From: CAWKOH01 sp963851245 | Lineage (GTDB): Bacteria; Actinomycetota; Acidimicrobiia; Acidimicrobiales; Palsa-688 | Direction of reading: 5' to 3' | DNA: 64,000 nt | NCBI GenBank assembly: GCA_963851245.1 | Contig: CAWKOH010000004.1 | Coordinates: 248,001-312,000 of the forward strand | Part shown: piece by piece, positions 1-7,725 of the stretch | Position numbering within the stretch: the first letter of the stretch is position 1 | How the letters are laid out: every line of letters starts with the position of its first letter | Notes under the pieces: model-generated | Databases searched by the model: none | The model's input: the letters and a program-made list of their open reading frames with translations, nothing else | Told to the model about the DNA's origin: nothing | Position numbers and translations under genes: made by a program

Positions 1-144
1 CACCAAGCCGTACCGCTCGCCGCCTATGTACGGTTCGGCGACGAACCCCAGGCGGCGATAGCGCTCGAGGGCTGCGTCCAGGTCCAGCGTTGGTATCACG
101 GGGGCGACTCGTTCAAAGACCCACTGTATCGGGCATGGCGTCAT
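1..144 (-). CDS. VOC (glyoxalase/bleomycin-resistance fold) protein, N-terminal part
   Basis: The minus strand is open from an ATG at 144 to the window edge (48 codons), so the C-terminus is missing. The peptide contains APVIPTLDLDAALERYRRL followed by GF. This is the first beta-alpha unit of a vicinal-oxygen-chelate domain, as in bleomycin-resistance-like dioxygenase-fold proteins. It is transcribed away from the peptide gene at 326, so the 145-325 gap probably carries divergent promoters, although I see no clear -10/-35. The substrate cannot be told from this fragment. The GTG 17 codons downstream is a less likely start. Confidence 0.7.
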   Translation of the reverse strand, partial: MTPCPIQWVFERVAPVIPTLDLDAALERYRRLGFVAEPYIGGERYGLV

Positions 145-325
145 GCCTATCAGAAGGGCGCCCCTAAGCGACTCGTGGCCCTCCCGGGTCGTACCGACGC
201 CGCGGCTCTACCACCCCCCTACTGTCGATCTACCCGGGTCCTACCCGGTCCCGACTGCCGTTCGACCACCTCCATTCACGCTCAGTTGTGGGCACACCGC
301 CCACCGACGGATGGAGGACAGAGAG

Positions 326-481
326 ATGACCAGCCGGACCGCCAGCAACTCCACTCACCGCCCGAGCGATGCCAGCTTTCCCGAAGAGGAGGCCATCCTG
401 AATCGGTTCTGGACCCGGGTCAGCACTGGCGCCCACAAGGCCGCGGACGCTCTGAGCCACGGCGCCTTCCTCGTGCTGTGA
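326..481 (+). CDS. 51-residue peptide upstream of a haem-oxygenase-fold enzyme
   Basis: A short frame starts at ATG 326 behind a GGAGG-type ribosome binding site (about 313-317). It ends 50 bases before the next gene on the same strand. The N-terminal third is rich in Ser, Thr and Arg, the middle has an acidic FPEEEA stretch, and the C-terminal half (WTRVSTGAHKAADALSHGAF) could be an amphipathic helix. I do not recognise a family. Its size, good ribosome binding site and position make it a possible precursor peptide or small partner of the enzyme at 532. It has no Cys, which argues against lanthipeptides or sactipeptides. It may also be a chance ORF. Confidence 0.45.
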   Translation: MTSRTASNSTHRPSDASFPEEEAILNRFWTRVSTGAHKAADALSHGAFLVL

Positions 482-531
482 GCGAGCTCGGTGGCGCGGA
501 TCGGGGACTCGGACAGGAAAGGGTCAGGGAC

Positions 532-1239
532 ATGACGAAGCAGCAACTGTCGAATGTCATCACGGCTGGCAGCGCCGCCAGTCGCCTGCGGGCCAAGCTG
601 GAGCCTCTGGTAGCAGAGGTGTCGGCCCGCTCGCGGATGATGACCGAGCATCCCGATCCTCGGGCCATGTACCGGGCCCTCCTGGAGCTGTTGTACAGCG
701 AGGTCCGCGCCACTGTTCCTCTCTTGGCGGCGGCCCAGCTACGAGCGGCCGAGATGGCCGCCCAGGGCGACGCTGTCGCCGGGGCCATGATGGCCTGGTT
801 GCACGAACACATCGTCGAGGAAGCCGACCACGCAGCCTGGATCCTGGGCGACTACGCCCGGGTGGGAGGCGACCCCGATGTCCTGACGTTGAGCCCGGGG
901 TCGCCAACGGTCGCGGCTCTGGTCGGATCGGTCTACTACTGGACCCTGCACGCCCACCCCGTGGCCATCCTGGGCTACTGCGCCGTCCTGGAGGGGTATC
1001 CACCCGCCAGCGCGTTCATCGAGCACCTGATCCAGGCCACGGGTCTTCCGGATGGGGCGTTCGACACCCTCCGGCACCACTCGACCATCGACGTGGAACA
1101 CGGCGGCGAGATATTCGACCTGGTCGACCAGCTCCCGCTCGGCCCCCGGCACGAGGCCGTGATCGGTATGACCGCTTTGCAGACCGCGGACCTGCTTGTT
1201 GTCGCCGGCGACGAGCTGCTGAGCTCGCTGATGTTCTAA
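532..1239 (+). CDS. Iron-containing redox enzyme family (TenA/PqqC/haem-oxygenase-like fold)
   Basis: The product is 235 residues, starting at ATG 532. The first half contains helices with E/H residues: YRALLELLYSEVRATVPLL, then WLHEHIVEEADHAAW. The second half carries HAHPVAILGYCAVLEG and TLRHHSTIDVEHGGE. The HxxxE...ExxxH-type pattern and the GYxxxLEG helix are typical of the iron-containing redox enzyme family, which includes haem-oxygenase-like di-iron oxidases and oxygenases. The substrate is unknown. The longer frame running back to 175 is not a credible N-terminus. The gene follows the 51-residue peptide gene and ends tail-to-tail with the regulator at 1236, overlapping by 4 bases. Confidence 0.75.
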   Translation: MTKQQLSNVITAGSAASRLRAKLEPLVAEVSARSRMMTEHPDPRAMYRALLELLYSEVRATVPLLAAAQLRAAEMAAQGDAVAGAMMAWLHEHIVEEADHAAWILGDYARVGGDPDVLTLSPGSPTVAALVGSVYYWTLHAHPVAILGYCAVLEGYPPASAFIEHLIQATGLPDGAFDTLRHHSTIDVEHGGEIFDLVDQLPLGPRHEAVIGMTALQTADLLVVAGDELLSSLMF

Positions 1240-3415
1240 GGGACGGCGTCGACCAACCTGAGGACCTCGGTCCAGCCGAGCGATCCTCCGGACCTGTAGA
1301 TACCCGCGTACTTCGACCCCAGACCTTGCTGCATGCGAGCGATGTTCCGATTGCGGGCCGCCTCCAGATCGAGGAACTCGAGCCCGGTTCCATCCGACAT
1401 CTGGTCGGCGAACCCGTAGAGAGCGGCGCCCACGTCCAGTGCTCCCCGCTCAACGCAATAGGCGGCCAAGCCGAACAGGGGATACAAGGCCTGTTGGAGG
1501 GAGAGACGCCGGCCGAATTCGACGGCTTCGAGCAGGTATTTCCTGGCCTCGGCGAACTCCCGTCGCTCGAGTAGTACCAGCCCGAGGATGGCGACTGTCA
1601 GGGAGTCGTTGTATCCGAGTTCGTCCCGGACCCTGAGGGCGGAACGGTAGAAACCTTCGGCCTCATCCAGGTCGCCTTCCTCGCGGCACGCTTCGCCGAG
1701 ATCGCTCAAGGCCACGTATCGCACCAGCAGGTCTCCGGACTGTTCGGTTGCGTCCAGGGCCTCACACAGCGTCTGGCGTGCCGCCACCATGTCGATGGTG
1801 AACAGGGCCAATCCCTGGCCCATGTGAGCCAAGCCGACCGCAGCGGGATCGCCCTGATCATCCGCGAGCGCGACCGCCGCGCTTCCGATGGCGCTGTCGG
1901 GCTCGCCGGCGAAAAAGGACGTCGCCGCCAGCATGGCGCGGGCTTCGCAGGCCAGTGCCGGTTCGTCGAGGGCCCGCGCCATTTGCAACGCTTCTTGGCC
2001 CCATTTTCGGGCCAGCAGGGGTCTTTGATATACGGAGGCCCAGAGCCCGGCCATCAGACCTCGTGCCCGTTGGACAGATATCTCCGCATCATCAGGCTCG
2101 AGCAGCGACTCGGCTAGAGACAGGGCTTCGGCCGGTTGTGCTCTCACGAACCAGTAGCGGCCGAGGGCGCCGAAGAGCTCGAGCGCGTCCTCGCATGTCT
2201 GCGGCGACGCGCTGAGAGAGTCGAGCGCAATGCGAATGTCCGCCATCTCCTGGCTGATCGCATCGAACCATCTGGCCTGGTCGGCGCCGCTCAACTCAGG
2301 TGCGGCCCGTCTGGCCAATGACAGGTAATAACCGGCGTGAGCGATGCCAACCCTGGCCTCCTCCTGGTCGGAGGATGCCTGCAGCCGAGTCTTGGCAAAC
2401 TCCCGGATGCTGTCCAAGAGACGGTAGCGGTTCGGTCCGGGCTGCTTGACAGGTGACAGCAGGGACTTCGACGCTAGCCGCCTGACAATGGGCTCCCATC
2501 CCTCCAAGTCTGGAGGTGAGACGTCGGCGGTAACGGCCTGAAGGGCTTCGATGGTGAAGGAGCCCAGGAAGATCGAGGCTCGCCGCAAAACCAGCGCCTC
2601 GCAGGCATCGAGCAGGCGGTAACTCCAGTCGATAGACGCCTCGAGGCTTCTCTGGCGGGCTGTCGAGCGCAGCGGACCGGACTCGAGTAGCTCGAGGCGA
2701 TGCTCGAGCCGGCTCAGGATGTCCGCGGGGGAAGAGTGTCGATCCTGGCCGCCGCCAGTTCGATGGCCAGAGGCAGCCCCTCCAACCTGGTGACGATCTG
2801 TCCGACCGTCGCCGCTTCACGACTTAGATCGACGAGGGGATCGACCGCGGTGGCGCGCTGGAGGAACAACTGTACGGAGTCGCAGGCCCAGATCTCGCCG
2901 GCGTTTTCGGGATCCACGGTGGTGGGCACGTCCATGGGTTTGGACCGGCCATACAGCCTCACCGTTGATGCTCAATGGCTCACGACTGGTGGTCAGCACC
3001 TTCGCGGTCGGCGCTCTTTTGAGCAGCCGATCGATCACTGACGCGGCCTGGTCGATCACGTGCTCGCAGTTGTCGAGCACGACGAGCACCTGCTGATCCC
3101 CGATGAATTCGGCCAACCCCTCAACGGTTAGGTCGGCGGCTTGGGGGTGATACCCAAGGGAATCAGCCACGACCTGAGGCACCAGCCCGGGATCGGAGAT
3201 CGAGGCCAGATCGACGAACCAGACGCCGTCCGGTCCCTCGTCGGTGAGCTGGGCCGCGACCTGGATGGCCAGGCGGGTCTTGCCGGCTCCGCCGGGGCCG
3301 ACCAGGGTGAGCAGCCGTGACTCACTCAGCCGCTTTGTGATATTCCGGGCTTCGTCGTTACGACCGACGAAGGCGTTTAGCGGGGTGGGGACGTTGTGGC
3401 GGCGCCCACGCCACT
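1236..3415 (-). pseudogene. AfsR/LuxR-like NB-ARC ATPase regulator with TPR-type C-terminus, frame broken twice
   Basis: Read from 3415 downwards, the protein begins RRHNVPTPLNAFVGR and has a clear Walker A (LVGPGGAGKTRLA), a Walker B (VLVVLDNCEH) and an sTSREPL sensor motif, as in the STAND ATPase core of AfsR-like and adenylate-cyclase-linked regulators. The frame then shifts near 2940 (at CCAAACCCATG, minus strand) into the segment with LEGLPLAIELAAARI. It shifts again near 2730 (at CTTCCCCCG) into the long C-terminal half, which is rich in helical TPR-like repeats and ends at 1236. Both breaks sit on short homopolymers, so sequencing error is possible. No good start codon or DNA-binding domain precedes the ATPase on this strand; a winged-helix fragment lies on the other strand at 3422. 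Confidence 0.75.
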
Positions 3416-3421
3416 TCGCCT

Positions 3422-3592
3422 GTGAAGTCGGCGCTGCTAGGGCCTCTGGTGGTCTCCGTCGATGACGGCTCGGAGATCGCTGTCTCGGCGCGCAAACAAC
3501 GGGCCGTCCTGGAGTTGCTGGCGCTGCGGGTGGGGACGGTAGTGCAGCCAACCGAAATCATCGACGCCCTCTGGGGGGAGGACCCGCGATGA
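3422..3592 (+). pseudogene. Isolated winged-helix (SARP/OmpR-type) DNA-binding fragment
   Basis: GTG 3422 opens 56 codons reading VKSALLGPLVVSVDDGSE, then ARKQRAVLELLAL and IIDALWGEDPR, then a TGA stop. This is the N-terminal part of a SARP/AfsR winged helix (LGPLEV..., RKQRALLALLLL..., LIDALWGE). Such domains normally continue for another 40 residues and then join BTAD or NB-ARC domains. Here the piece ends abruptly and points away from the NB-ARC ATPase on the minus strand, which begins only about 7 bases away. Inverting this segment would place it, in the right order, at the N-terminus of that ATPase. I read it as a remnant of a local rearrangement. Confidence 0.6.
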
Positions 3593-3896
3593 CCGTCGGA
3601 TCGGCCCCCCAACCCTCGCTCCATTCGATCGGGAAGAGTGTGAAGCCCACCAGCACCGGCCGCCCGCTGACCTCGTCCGTGACGTAGATCCCACCTCCGT
3701 GGTGATCCTCGAGGCCGGCCTGTTGCGCCGGCTGGCCGGGATGGGTGAGGTCGGACTCGCCGCCGCAGAGCACGCATCCGCCGGCGGCTTCGCCCATGAG
3801 CCATTGGCGGGATTTCTTGTACAGCGCTGACTCCGAGCGGGGCGGGTGATCGGCCGTCCTAATGGTTGCCTGCTGACCGGTCTTCTCGATTGGCAC
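3558..3896 (-). CDS. Small protein of unknown function with a CxxC pair
   Basis: The 112-residue frame starts at GTG 3896, 6 bases after a strong GGAGG. It contains LYKKSRQWLMGEAAGG, then CVLCGGESDLTHPG, LEDHHGGGIYVTDE, and GRPVLVGFTLFPIEWSEGWG. The CxxC plus downstream His residues could bind zinc, but I cannot name the family. The last residues (GPPPRGRR) overlap the 3' end of the winged-helix fragment tail-to-tail by 35 bases, so the native C-terminus may have been replaced. The 175 bases upstream of it show no gene. Confidence 0.5.
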   Translation of the reverse strand: MPIEKTGQQATIRTADHPPRSESALYKKSRQWLMGEAAGGCVLCGGESDLTHPGQPAQQAGLEDHHGGGIYVTDEVSGRPVLVGFTLFPIEWSEGWGADPTVIAGPPPRGRR

Positions 3897-4071
3897 AGCA
3901 CACCTCCGGAGCCGATGGCGCCGATTGCAACCTACGGACGATACGGCGGCCGCAAGGTGGGTCCCAAATTGTCTTTCGGGACGCGTTCTGCTGCTGTGAG
4001 GGGTAAAGGTCGTCCCGGAAAGCCTTTTGGGGTCCAGAAAGTGGATGCCACGGACAGACGGTCGGTTCGCA

Positions 4072-4833
4072 TCACCCGGACGGTTCGATGGTCCAGCGGT
4101 AGGGCGCCAGCGCCTGGTACTGGACACTGGTCGGGGTTGTCCCGCTGGCTATCTCGAAGGGAACATATCCGAGGGCGCACTGTCGGGAAGCCAGGCTGTG
4201 AACGTCGCCCAATGACGGCTTGCGCACGTCACCCGGCGATGCCGTCACCTGGTGGCCCCCGGCGAAGACGACCGAGAAGTCGAGGAGGTTCGGCCCGTTC
4301 GAAGATCCTGACGAGCCGGCGCAAACCTGGACGTAGGCCGTTGCGAACTGCTTACCGGGAGCCGGTATATAGATCGGGTCCTGGCTGGTCACCGGTTGGG
4401 TGTACGAGTAGACGGTCACGGTCGAGATACCGGAGATGGCGTCGATACCGCTGAGCCGTCCCGTCTGGCCCATCGCCAGCGTCTGTGGGGTCGTCAGCTG
4501 CTTGACGGATTTCTGGAAGGCGTGGACGCCGGCGAGCAGACCGATCCACACGGTGGCTGCACCCATGATCCCGAGGATTCCCAGCACGATGCCGGCGGTC
4601 GCCATTCCGTCGCCACTCAGGTAGCCCGAGGAGCGCAGGATGTCCTGTTTGGCCTTGGTCCCGAAGACTACGGCCAGGATGGAGCCGAGGCCACCCAACC
4701 AGACCAGCGAGAGCACAAGGGATGCGATGGCGAATCCGCTGGTACTCGTGGGCGGCTCCTGATCCGCCGGTTCCGGATGCCATCCCGGCGCCGGTCCCGG
4801 ATCGGCGTGATTATCCGGATCATCGACCGTCAT
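4072..4833 (-). CDS. DUF4190 membrane protein with extracytoplasmic DUF4352-like domain
   Basis: The 253-residue protein starts at ATG 4833. A proline- and acid-rich cytoplasmic N-terminus (about residues 1-35) is followed by two hydrophobic segments, ASLVLSLVWLGGLGSILAVV and GIVLGILGIMGAATVWIGLL. They are joined by a short loop with GTKAKQDI, which is the DUF4190 arrangement. The remainder is a predicted beta-rich outer domain with YIPAPGKQFATAYVQVC and LLDFSVVFAGG, like DUF4352 lipoprotein or telokin-like domains. The role is unknown; such proteins are common in actinobacterial envelopes. The longer in-frame extension to 5169 lacks coding character. Confidence 0.7.
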   Translation of the reverse strand: MTVDDPDNHADPGPAPGWHPEPADQEPPTSTSGFAIASLVLSLVWLGGLGSILAVVFGTKAKQDILRSSGYLSGDGMATAGIVLGILGIMGAATVWIGLLAGVHAFQKSVKQLTTPQTLAMGQTGRLSGIDAISGISTVTVYSYTQPVTSQDPIYIPAPGKQFATAYVQVCAGSSGSSNGPNLLDFSVVFAGGHQVTASPGDVRKPSLGDVHSLASRQCALGYVPFEIASGTTPTSVQYQALAPYRWTIEPSG

Positions 4834-4848
4834 CGCTACCTGTCTGTT

Positions 4849-4883
4849 CAGTCCGGAGGGACGAGGCAGTCCGGAGGGACGAG
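4849..4883. repeat. Two-copy direct repeat, 17 bases, period 18
   Basis: CAGTCCGGAGGGACGAG occurs at 4849-4865 and again at 4867-4883, just upstream of the DUF4190 gene start. With only two copies and no array it is not CRISPR. It may be a chance duplication or a regulator site in the DUF4190 leader. Confidence 0.6.
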
Positions 4884-4977
4884 CTCCATTCAATCGGGCC
4901 GCCCTCGAGACACCAAAAAAGGAGCTCCCGGGCTTGTAACCCTTGGCTGAAACCAGCCTGCGAGGAGGGACCCCAGA

Positions 4978-4995
4978 ATGCACGTCTAGATGCAT
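4978..4995. promoter_or_regulatory. Inverted repeat upstream of the CcdA-like/MazF-like pair
   Basis: ATGCA at 4978-4982 and TGCAT at 4991-4995 form an inverted repeat around CGTCTAGA, 21 bases before the antitoxin start. The position fits autoregulation by the ribbon-helix-helix antitoxin, but the arms are only 5 bases. Confidence 0.35.
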
Positions 4996-5016
4996 CAAAA
5001 GTGATAGCATCGGAGT

Positions 5017-5223
5017 ATGGCTTCTCGAACCACCATCAGCCTCGACGCGGAGCTCGCCGCGCAAGCCCGACGACTGGGCATAAACATCTCCGCCGCCGCT
5101 CGCAAGGGAGTGGCGGATGCCGTCCGTGAGGCCCTGGCCAGGAATGACCGGGATGCGTATAAGCAGCATCCCGAGCGCCCTGACTCCTTTTGGAACGAGG
5201 CTGAAGCTTGGGGCGACGATTGA
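5017..5223 (+). CDS. CcdA-like ribbon-helix-helix antitoxin
   Basis: The 68-residue protein begins TTISLDAELAAQARRLGI, a ribbon-helix-helix strand and helix, continuing NISAAARKGVADAVREA as in CcdA (NIS motif). The C-terminal tail (RPDSFWNEAEAWGDD) is acidic and Trp-containing, as expected of a disordered toxin-wrapping segment. It starts at ATG 5017 behind CGGAG. The stop codon overlaps the toxin start, giving translational coupling. It should neutralise the toxin and repress the operon. Confidence 0.8.
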   Translation: MASRTTISLDAELAAQARRLGINISAAARKGVADAVREALARNDRDAYKQHPERPDSFWNEAEAWGDD

Positions 5224-5528
5224 GGCGAGGAGAGGTCTGGCTCGCCCACGTCGGACGCAAACGCCGGCCGGTTCTCGTTCTCACCAGAACGGAGGTGATC
5301 GACGTGCGCCAATTGGTGACCGTTGCCGAGATCACCACTCATATACGCGGCCTGGGCGTGGAGGTCCGTCTCGATCACGAGCGAGTCGGCCTGAGCGAGC
5401 CATGCGTCGTCAATGGCGACGGGATTCATACCATCGAGCAGGCTTCCCTGACCGGTCCTTTAGGCGAGGTAGCACAGAGCGCCCTCGCCGAGATCTGCAC
5501 GGCCGTCAGTTACGCGTTCGGATGCTGA
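5220..5528 (+). CDS. MazF/PemK-type toxin (CcdB/MazF fold)
   Basis: The sequence starts LRRGEVWLAHVGRKRRPVLV, the hallmark beginning of the PemK/MazF fold. It continues with TRTEVIDVRQLVTVAEITT and ends PLGEVAQSALAEICTAVSYA. At 102 residues it is the usual size. Members are typically ribosome-dependent or free mRNA interferases, though CcdB-like gyrase poisons share the fold. I prefer TTG 5220, which overlaps the antitoxin stop as TTGA; TTG 5208 is also in frame and adds four residues. It ends 4 bases before the convergent response regulator gene. Confidence 0.8.
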   Translation: MRRGEVWLAHVGRKRRPVLVLTRTEVIDVRQLVTVAEITTHIRGLGVEVRLDHERVGLSEPCVVNGDGIHTIEQASLTGPLGEVAQSALAEICTAVSYAFGC

Positions 5529-5532
5529 CGCT

Positions 5533-6189
5533 TCAGGCCTCGAGATAACGCAGCACGGCCAGCACCCGCCGGTGATCCGACGCCGAGGCCGGCAGGTCGA
5601 GTTTGGCAAAGATGTTGGCCACGTGCTTCTCGACCGCCCCTTCGGAGATCACCAGGGTGGCGGCTATGGCAGCGTTGCTGCGTCCTTCCGCCATCAACGA
5701 CAGCACTTCCCGTTCGCGCGGGCTCAAGGCGACCAGCGAGTCGGTCCGGCGCGACGCGCCGAGGAGCTGCGTCACCACCTCGGGATCGAGAGCGGTGCCG
5801 CCCGAAGCGACACGGACCAGAGCCTCCACGAAGTCGCTCACGTCGGCGACCCGGTCTTTGAGCAGATAGCCGATCCCGGCTGCGCCGCCGGCCAGCAACT
5901 CGGCCGCGTAGCGGGTCTCGACGTATTGGGAGAACAGGAGTATCCCCACCCCGGGGTGGGATTTGCGCAACTGCAGGGCGGCCCGCAGCCCCTCGTCGGT
6001 AAAGGTCGGCGGCATCCGGATGTCGACCACGGCCACGTCGGGGAGGTGCTCGGAGACACACTGCTTCAGGCCCGCCGGGTCGCTCACCGCCCCCGTGATG
6101 CAAAAGCCGCGGTCGGTCAGTAGCTGGACCAGCCCGTCCCGCAAGATGGCGGAGTCCTCGGCTACCACGACCCGGATAGCGTCGTTCAT
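5533..6189 (-). CDS. NarL/FixJ-family response regulator
   Basis: The 218-residue protein has a receiver domain at about 5-120. It carries the acidic pair E11/D12 in VVVAEDSAILRDGL, the phospho-acceptor D56 in VVDIRMPP, and the conserved Lys in GYLLKDRV. A LuxR-type HTH follows (LSPREREVLSLMAEGRSN, then ISEGAVEKHVANIFAKLDL). The ATG overlaps the TGA of the upstream histidine kinase by one base, so the two form a coupled operon. It acts as a transcription factor in the cytoplasm; its targets are unknown. Confidence 0.93.
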   Translation of the reverse strand: MNDAIRVVVAEDSAILRDGLVQLLTDRGFCITGAVSDPAGLKQCVSEHLPDVAVVDIRMPPTFTDEGLRAALQLRKSHPGVGILLFSQYVETRYAAELLAGGAAGIGYLLKDRVADVSDFVEALVRVASGGTALDPEVVTQLLGASRRTDSLVALSPREREVLSLMAEGRSNAAIAATLVISEGAVEKHVANIFAKLDLPASASDHRRVLAVLRYLEA

Positions 6190-7586
6190 CAGGCCTGGCA
6201 GGGCAGGTCGACGGTGACGACGGTCGGGCCGCCGGCCGGGCTGGCGATGCTGAGGTGGCCGTCCACGGCCCGCACCCGGTCGGTCAGTCCGGCCAGGCCG
6301 CTGGAGGAGGAGCCCACCCGGTTCAGGACGGCCCCGCCCCGGCCGTCGTCACGAACGACGATCCGCAGCCACGGGCCGTGCTGCACGCAGCTGACCGACG
6401 CCCGCGACGCCTGAGCGTGCTGAGCCACGTTCGACAGCAACTCGGCCACGCAGAAGTAGGCAATGGCCTCGATCGCCGGCGTGGGTCGGGATTGTATGGA
6501 CACCGACAGCTCGCTCGGTACGGCCGCCCGGGAGGTGAGAGTCGTCAACGCGCTCTCGAGGCCGGTGTCGAGGGCCGGCGGGTGGATGCCACGGGCCAGG
6601 TCCCGCAGCTCGACGATGGCGTCCTTGGCGCCCTGATGGGCTTCGTCCACCAACCTCCGGATCTGCCCGAGGTCGATGTGTTCCTCGTCGGCCAGCTTCT
6701 CCTTGGCCTGGCCCAGCCGCATGGCAATGGCGACCAGCTCGGCCTGGGTGCCGTCATGTAAGTTGCGTTCGATCCGGCGCAGAGTGGCGGCCGAGGCGTC
6801 GACGGTCTGGGCCCGGGACCGTTCCAGGCTGCGTACCCGGGCCGTCATGGCGTCGGGCCCAAGCAGAAGTCGCAGGAGCAACCGGTCGGGGTAGAGCACG
6901 AGCCGCATGGCCCAAGGGGCGATGAACAGCAAGATGGCTCCGTAGACGAATACCAGTACCGGATGCACCGGGCCGGTCGAGCCAGGCGTGACGTGGCTCA
7001 GGGTAAACCTGGAGCGGGGTATTCCGATGCCGTGGACCGGGCCGGTGCCGCCTGCGAGCGGGTAGAGCAGGCACACGATCGCTTGCAGCCACAGGCTGAA
7101 CCCGATCCAGAATCCCAGAATGACCAGGGGGATCTTGACCACGGCATAGCCCAGGGCTCGCCACGCCACTCCATCAGTGAGAGCAGCCCACAGCCAGCCG
7201 AAGAAGCCCGGTCTCGGGCGGAACGGGCTCGGGTCGTCGATGCGCTCACCCAGGAAATGCTGGGCCAGGGCCCGATGCCAGGATCCGATCCCCCGGGTGC
7301 CGCGTAGCGACCCGGCTATGACCAGCAGCCCGATGAAGACGGGGGCCAGGAAGACGCCGGCGCCCATGGTGAGCCCGATGAAGGCCACGCCGATGAAAGC
7401 GACGAAGGCGCTGATGATGAAGAACGCCAGCTCGGACCAGGTCCGCCGCTGGAACGGCTCGCGGACGATGATGCGGGCGATGCGCCGGACCTGGTCCACC
7501 CGGTCTTCGGAGACGGTGATAGTCCGGCTGTTACCGATCCGGACGTGGAAGCCGGCACCGCCGGGCTCGGTCCCGGGCTCGGTCAC
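6189..7586 (-). CDS. Sensor histidine kinase, HisKA_3/NarX type
   Basis: The 465-residue protein starts at ATG 7586. Several hydrophobic segments span about residues 50-235 (for example AFFIISAFVAFIGVAFIGL and IPLVILGFWIGFSLWL), resembling the putative-sensor domain of actinobacterial NarL-system kinases. The phospho-acceptor is H277 in RIERNLHDGTQAEL. The HATPase end carries VRDDGRGG and SSSGLAGLTDRV, the ATP-binding boxes. It phosphorylates the regulator encoded immediately downstream. The signal is unknown. Confidence 0.92.
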   Translation of the reverse strand: MTEPGTEPGGAGFHVRIGNSRTITVSEDRVDQVRRIARIIVREPFQRRTWSELAFFIISAFVAFIGVAFIGLTMGAGVFLAPVFIGLLVIAGSLRGTRGIGSWHRALAQHFLGERIDDPSPFRPRPGFFGWLWAALTDGVAWRALGYAVVKIPLVILGFWIGFSLWLQAIVCLLYPLAGGTGPVHGIGIPRSRFTLSHVTPGSTGPVHPVLVFVYGAILLFIAPWAMRLVLYPDRLLLRLLLGPDAMTARVRSLERSRAQTVDASAATLRRIERNLHDGTQAELVAIAMRLGQAKEKLADEEHIDLGQIRRLVDEAHQGAKDAIVELRDLARGIHPPALDTGLESALTTLTSRAAVPSELSVSIQSRPTPAIEAIAYFCVAELLSNVAQHAQASRASVSCVQHGPWLRIVVRDDGRGGAVLNRVGSSSSGLAGLTDRVRAVDGHLSIASPAGGPTVVTVDLPCQA

Positions 7587-7725
7587 GCGCCCCGCGACCT
7601 GGACATAAGGGCACCGACCATCAGCACCAACCCTACGACGAGCGAGGGCCTGGATGGAATCCCGCTGACCGGCGTCCTCGAGGTGGGGTTAACCCCAGTG
7701 CGGCCGTCCTGCCGTCGGTTCTTCA

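Noticed and set aside
175..531. Extended N-terminus for the haem-oxygenase-fold enzyme
   Set aside because: The extension has no conserved character, and ATG 532 gives a family-length protein.
4849..4883. Tandem copy as a CRISPR repeat
   Set aside because: Only two copies with a one-base gap, no spacer array and no cas genes in the window.
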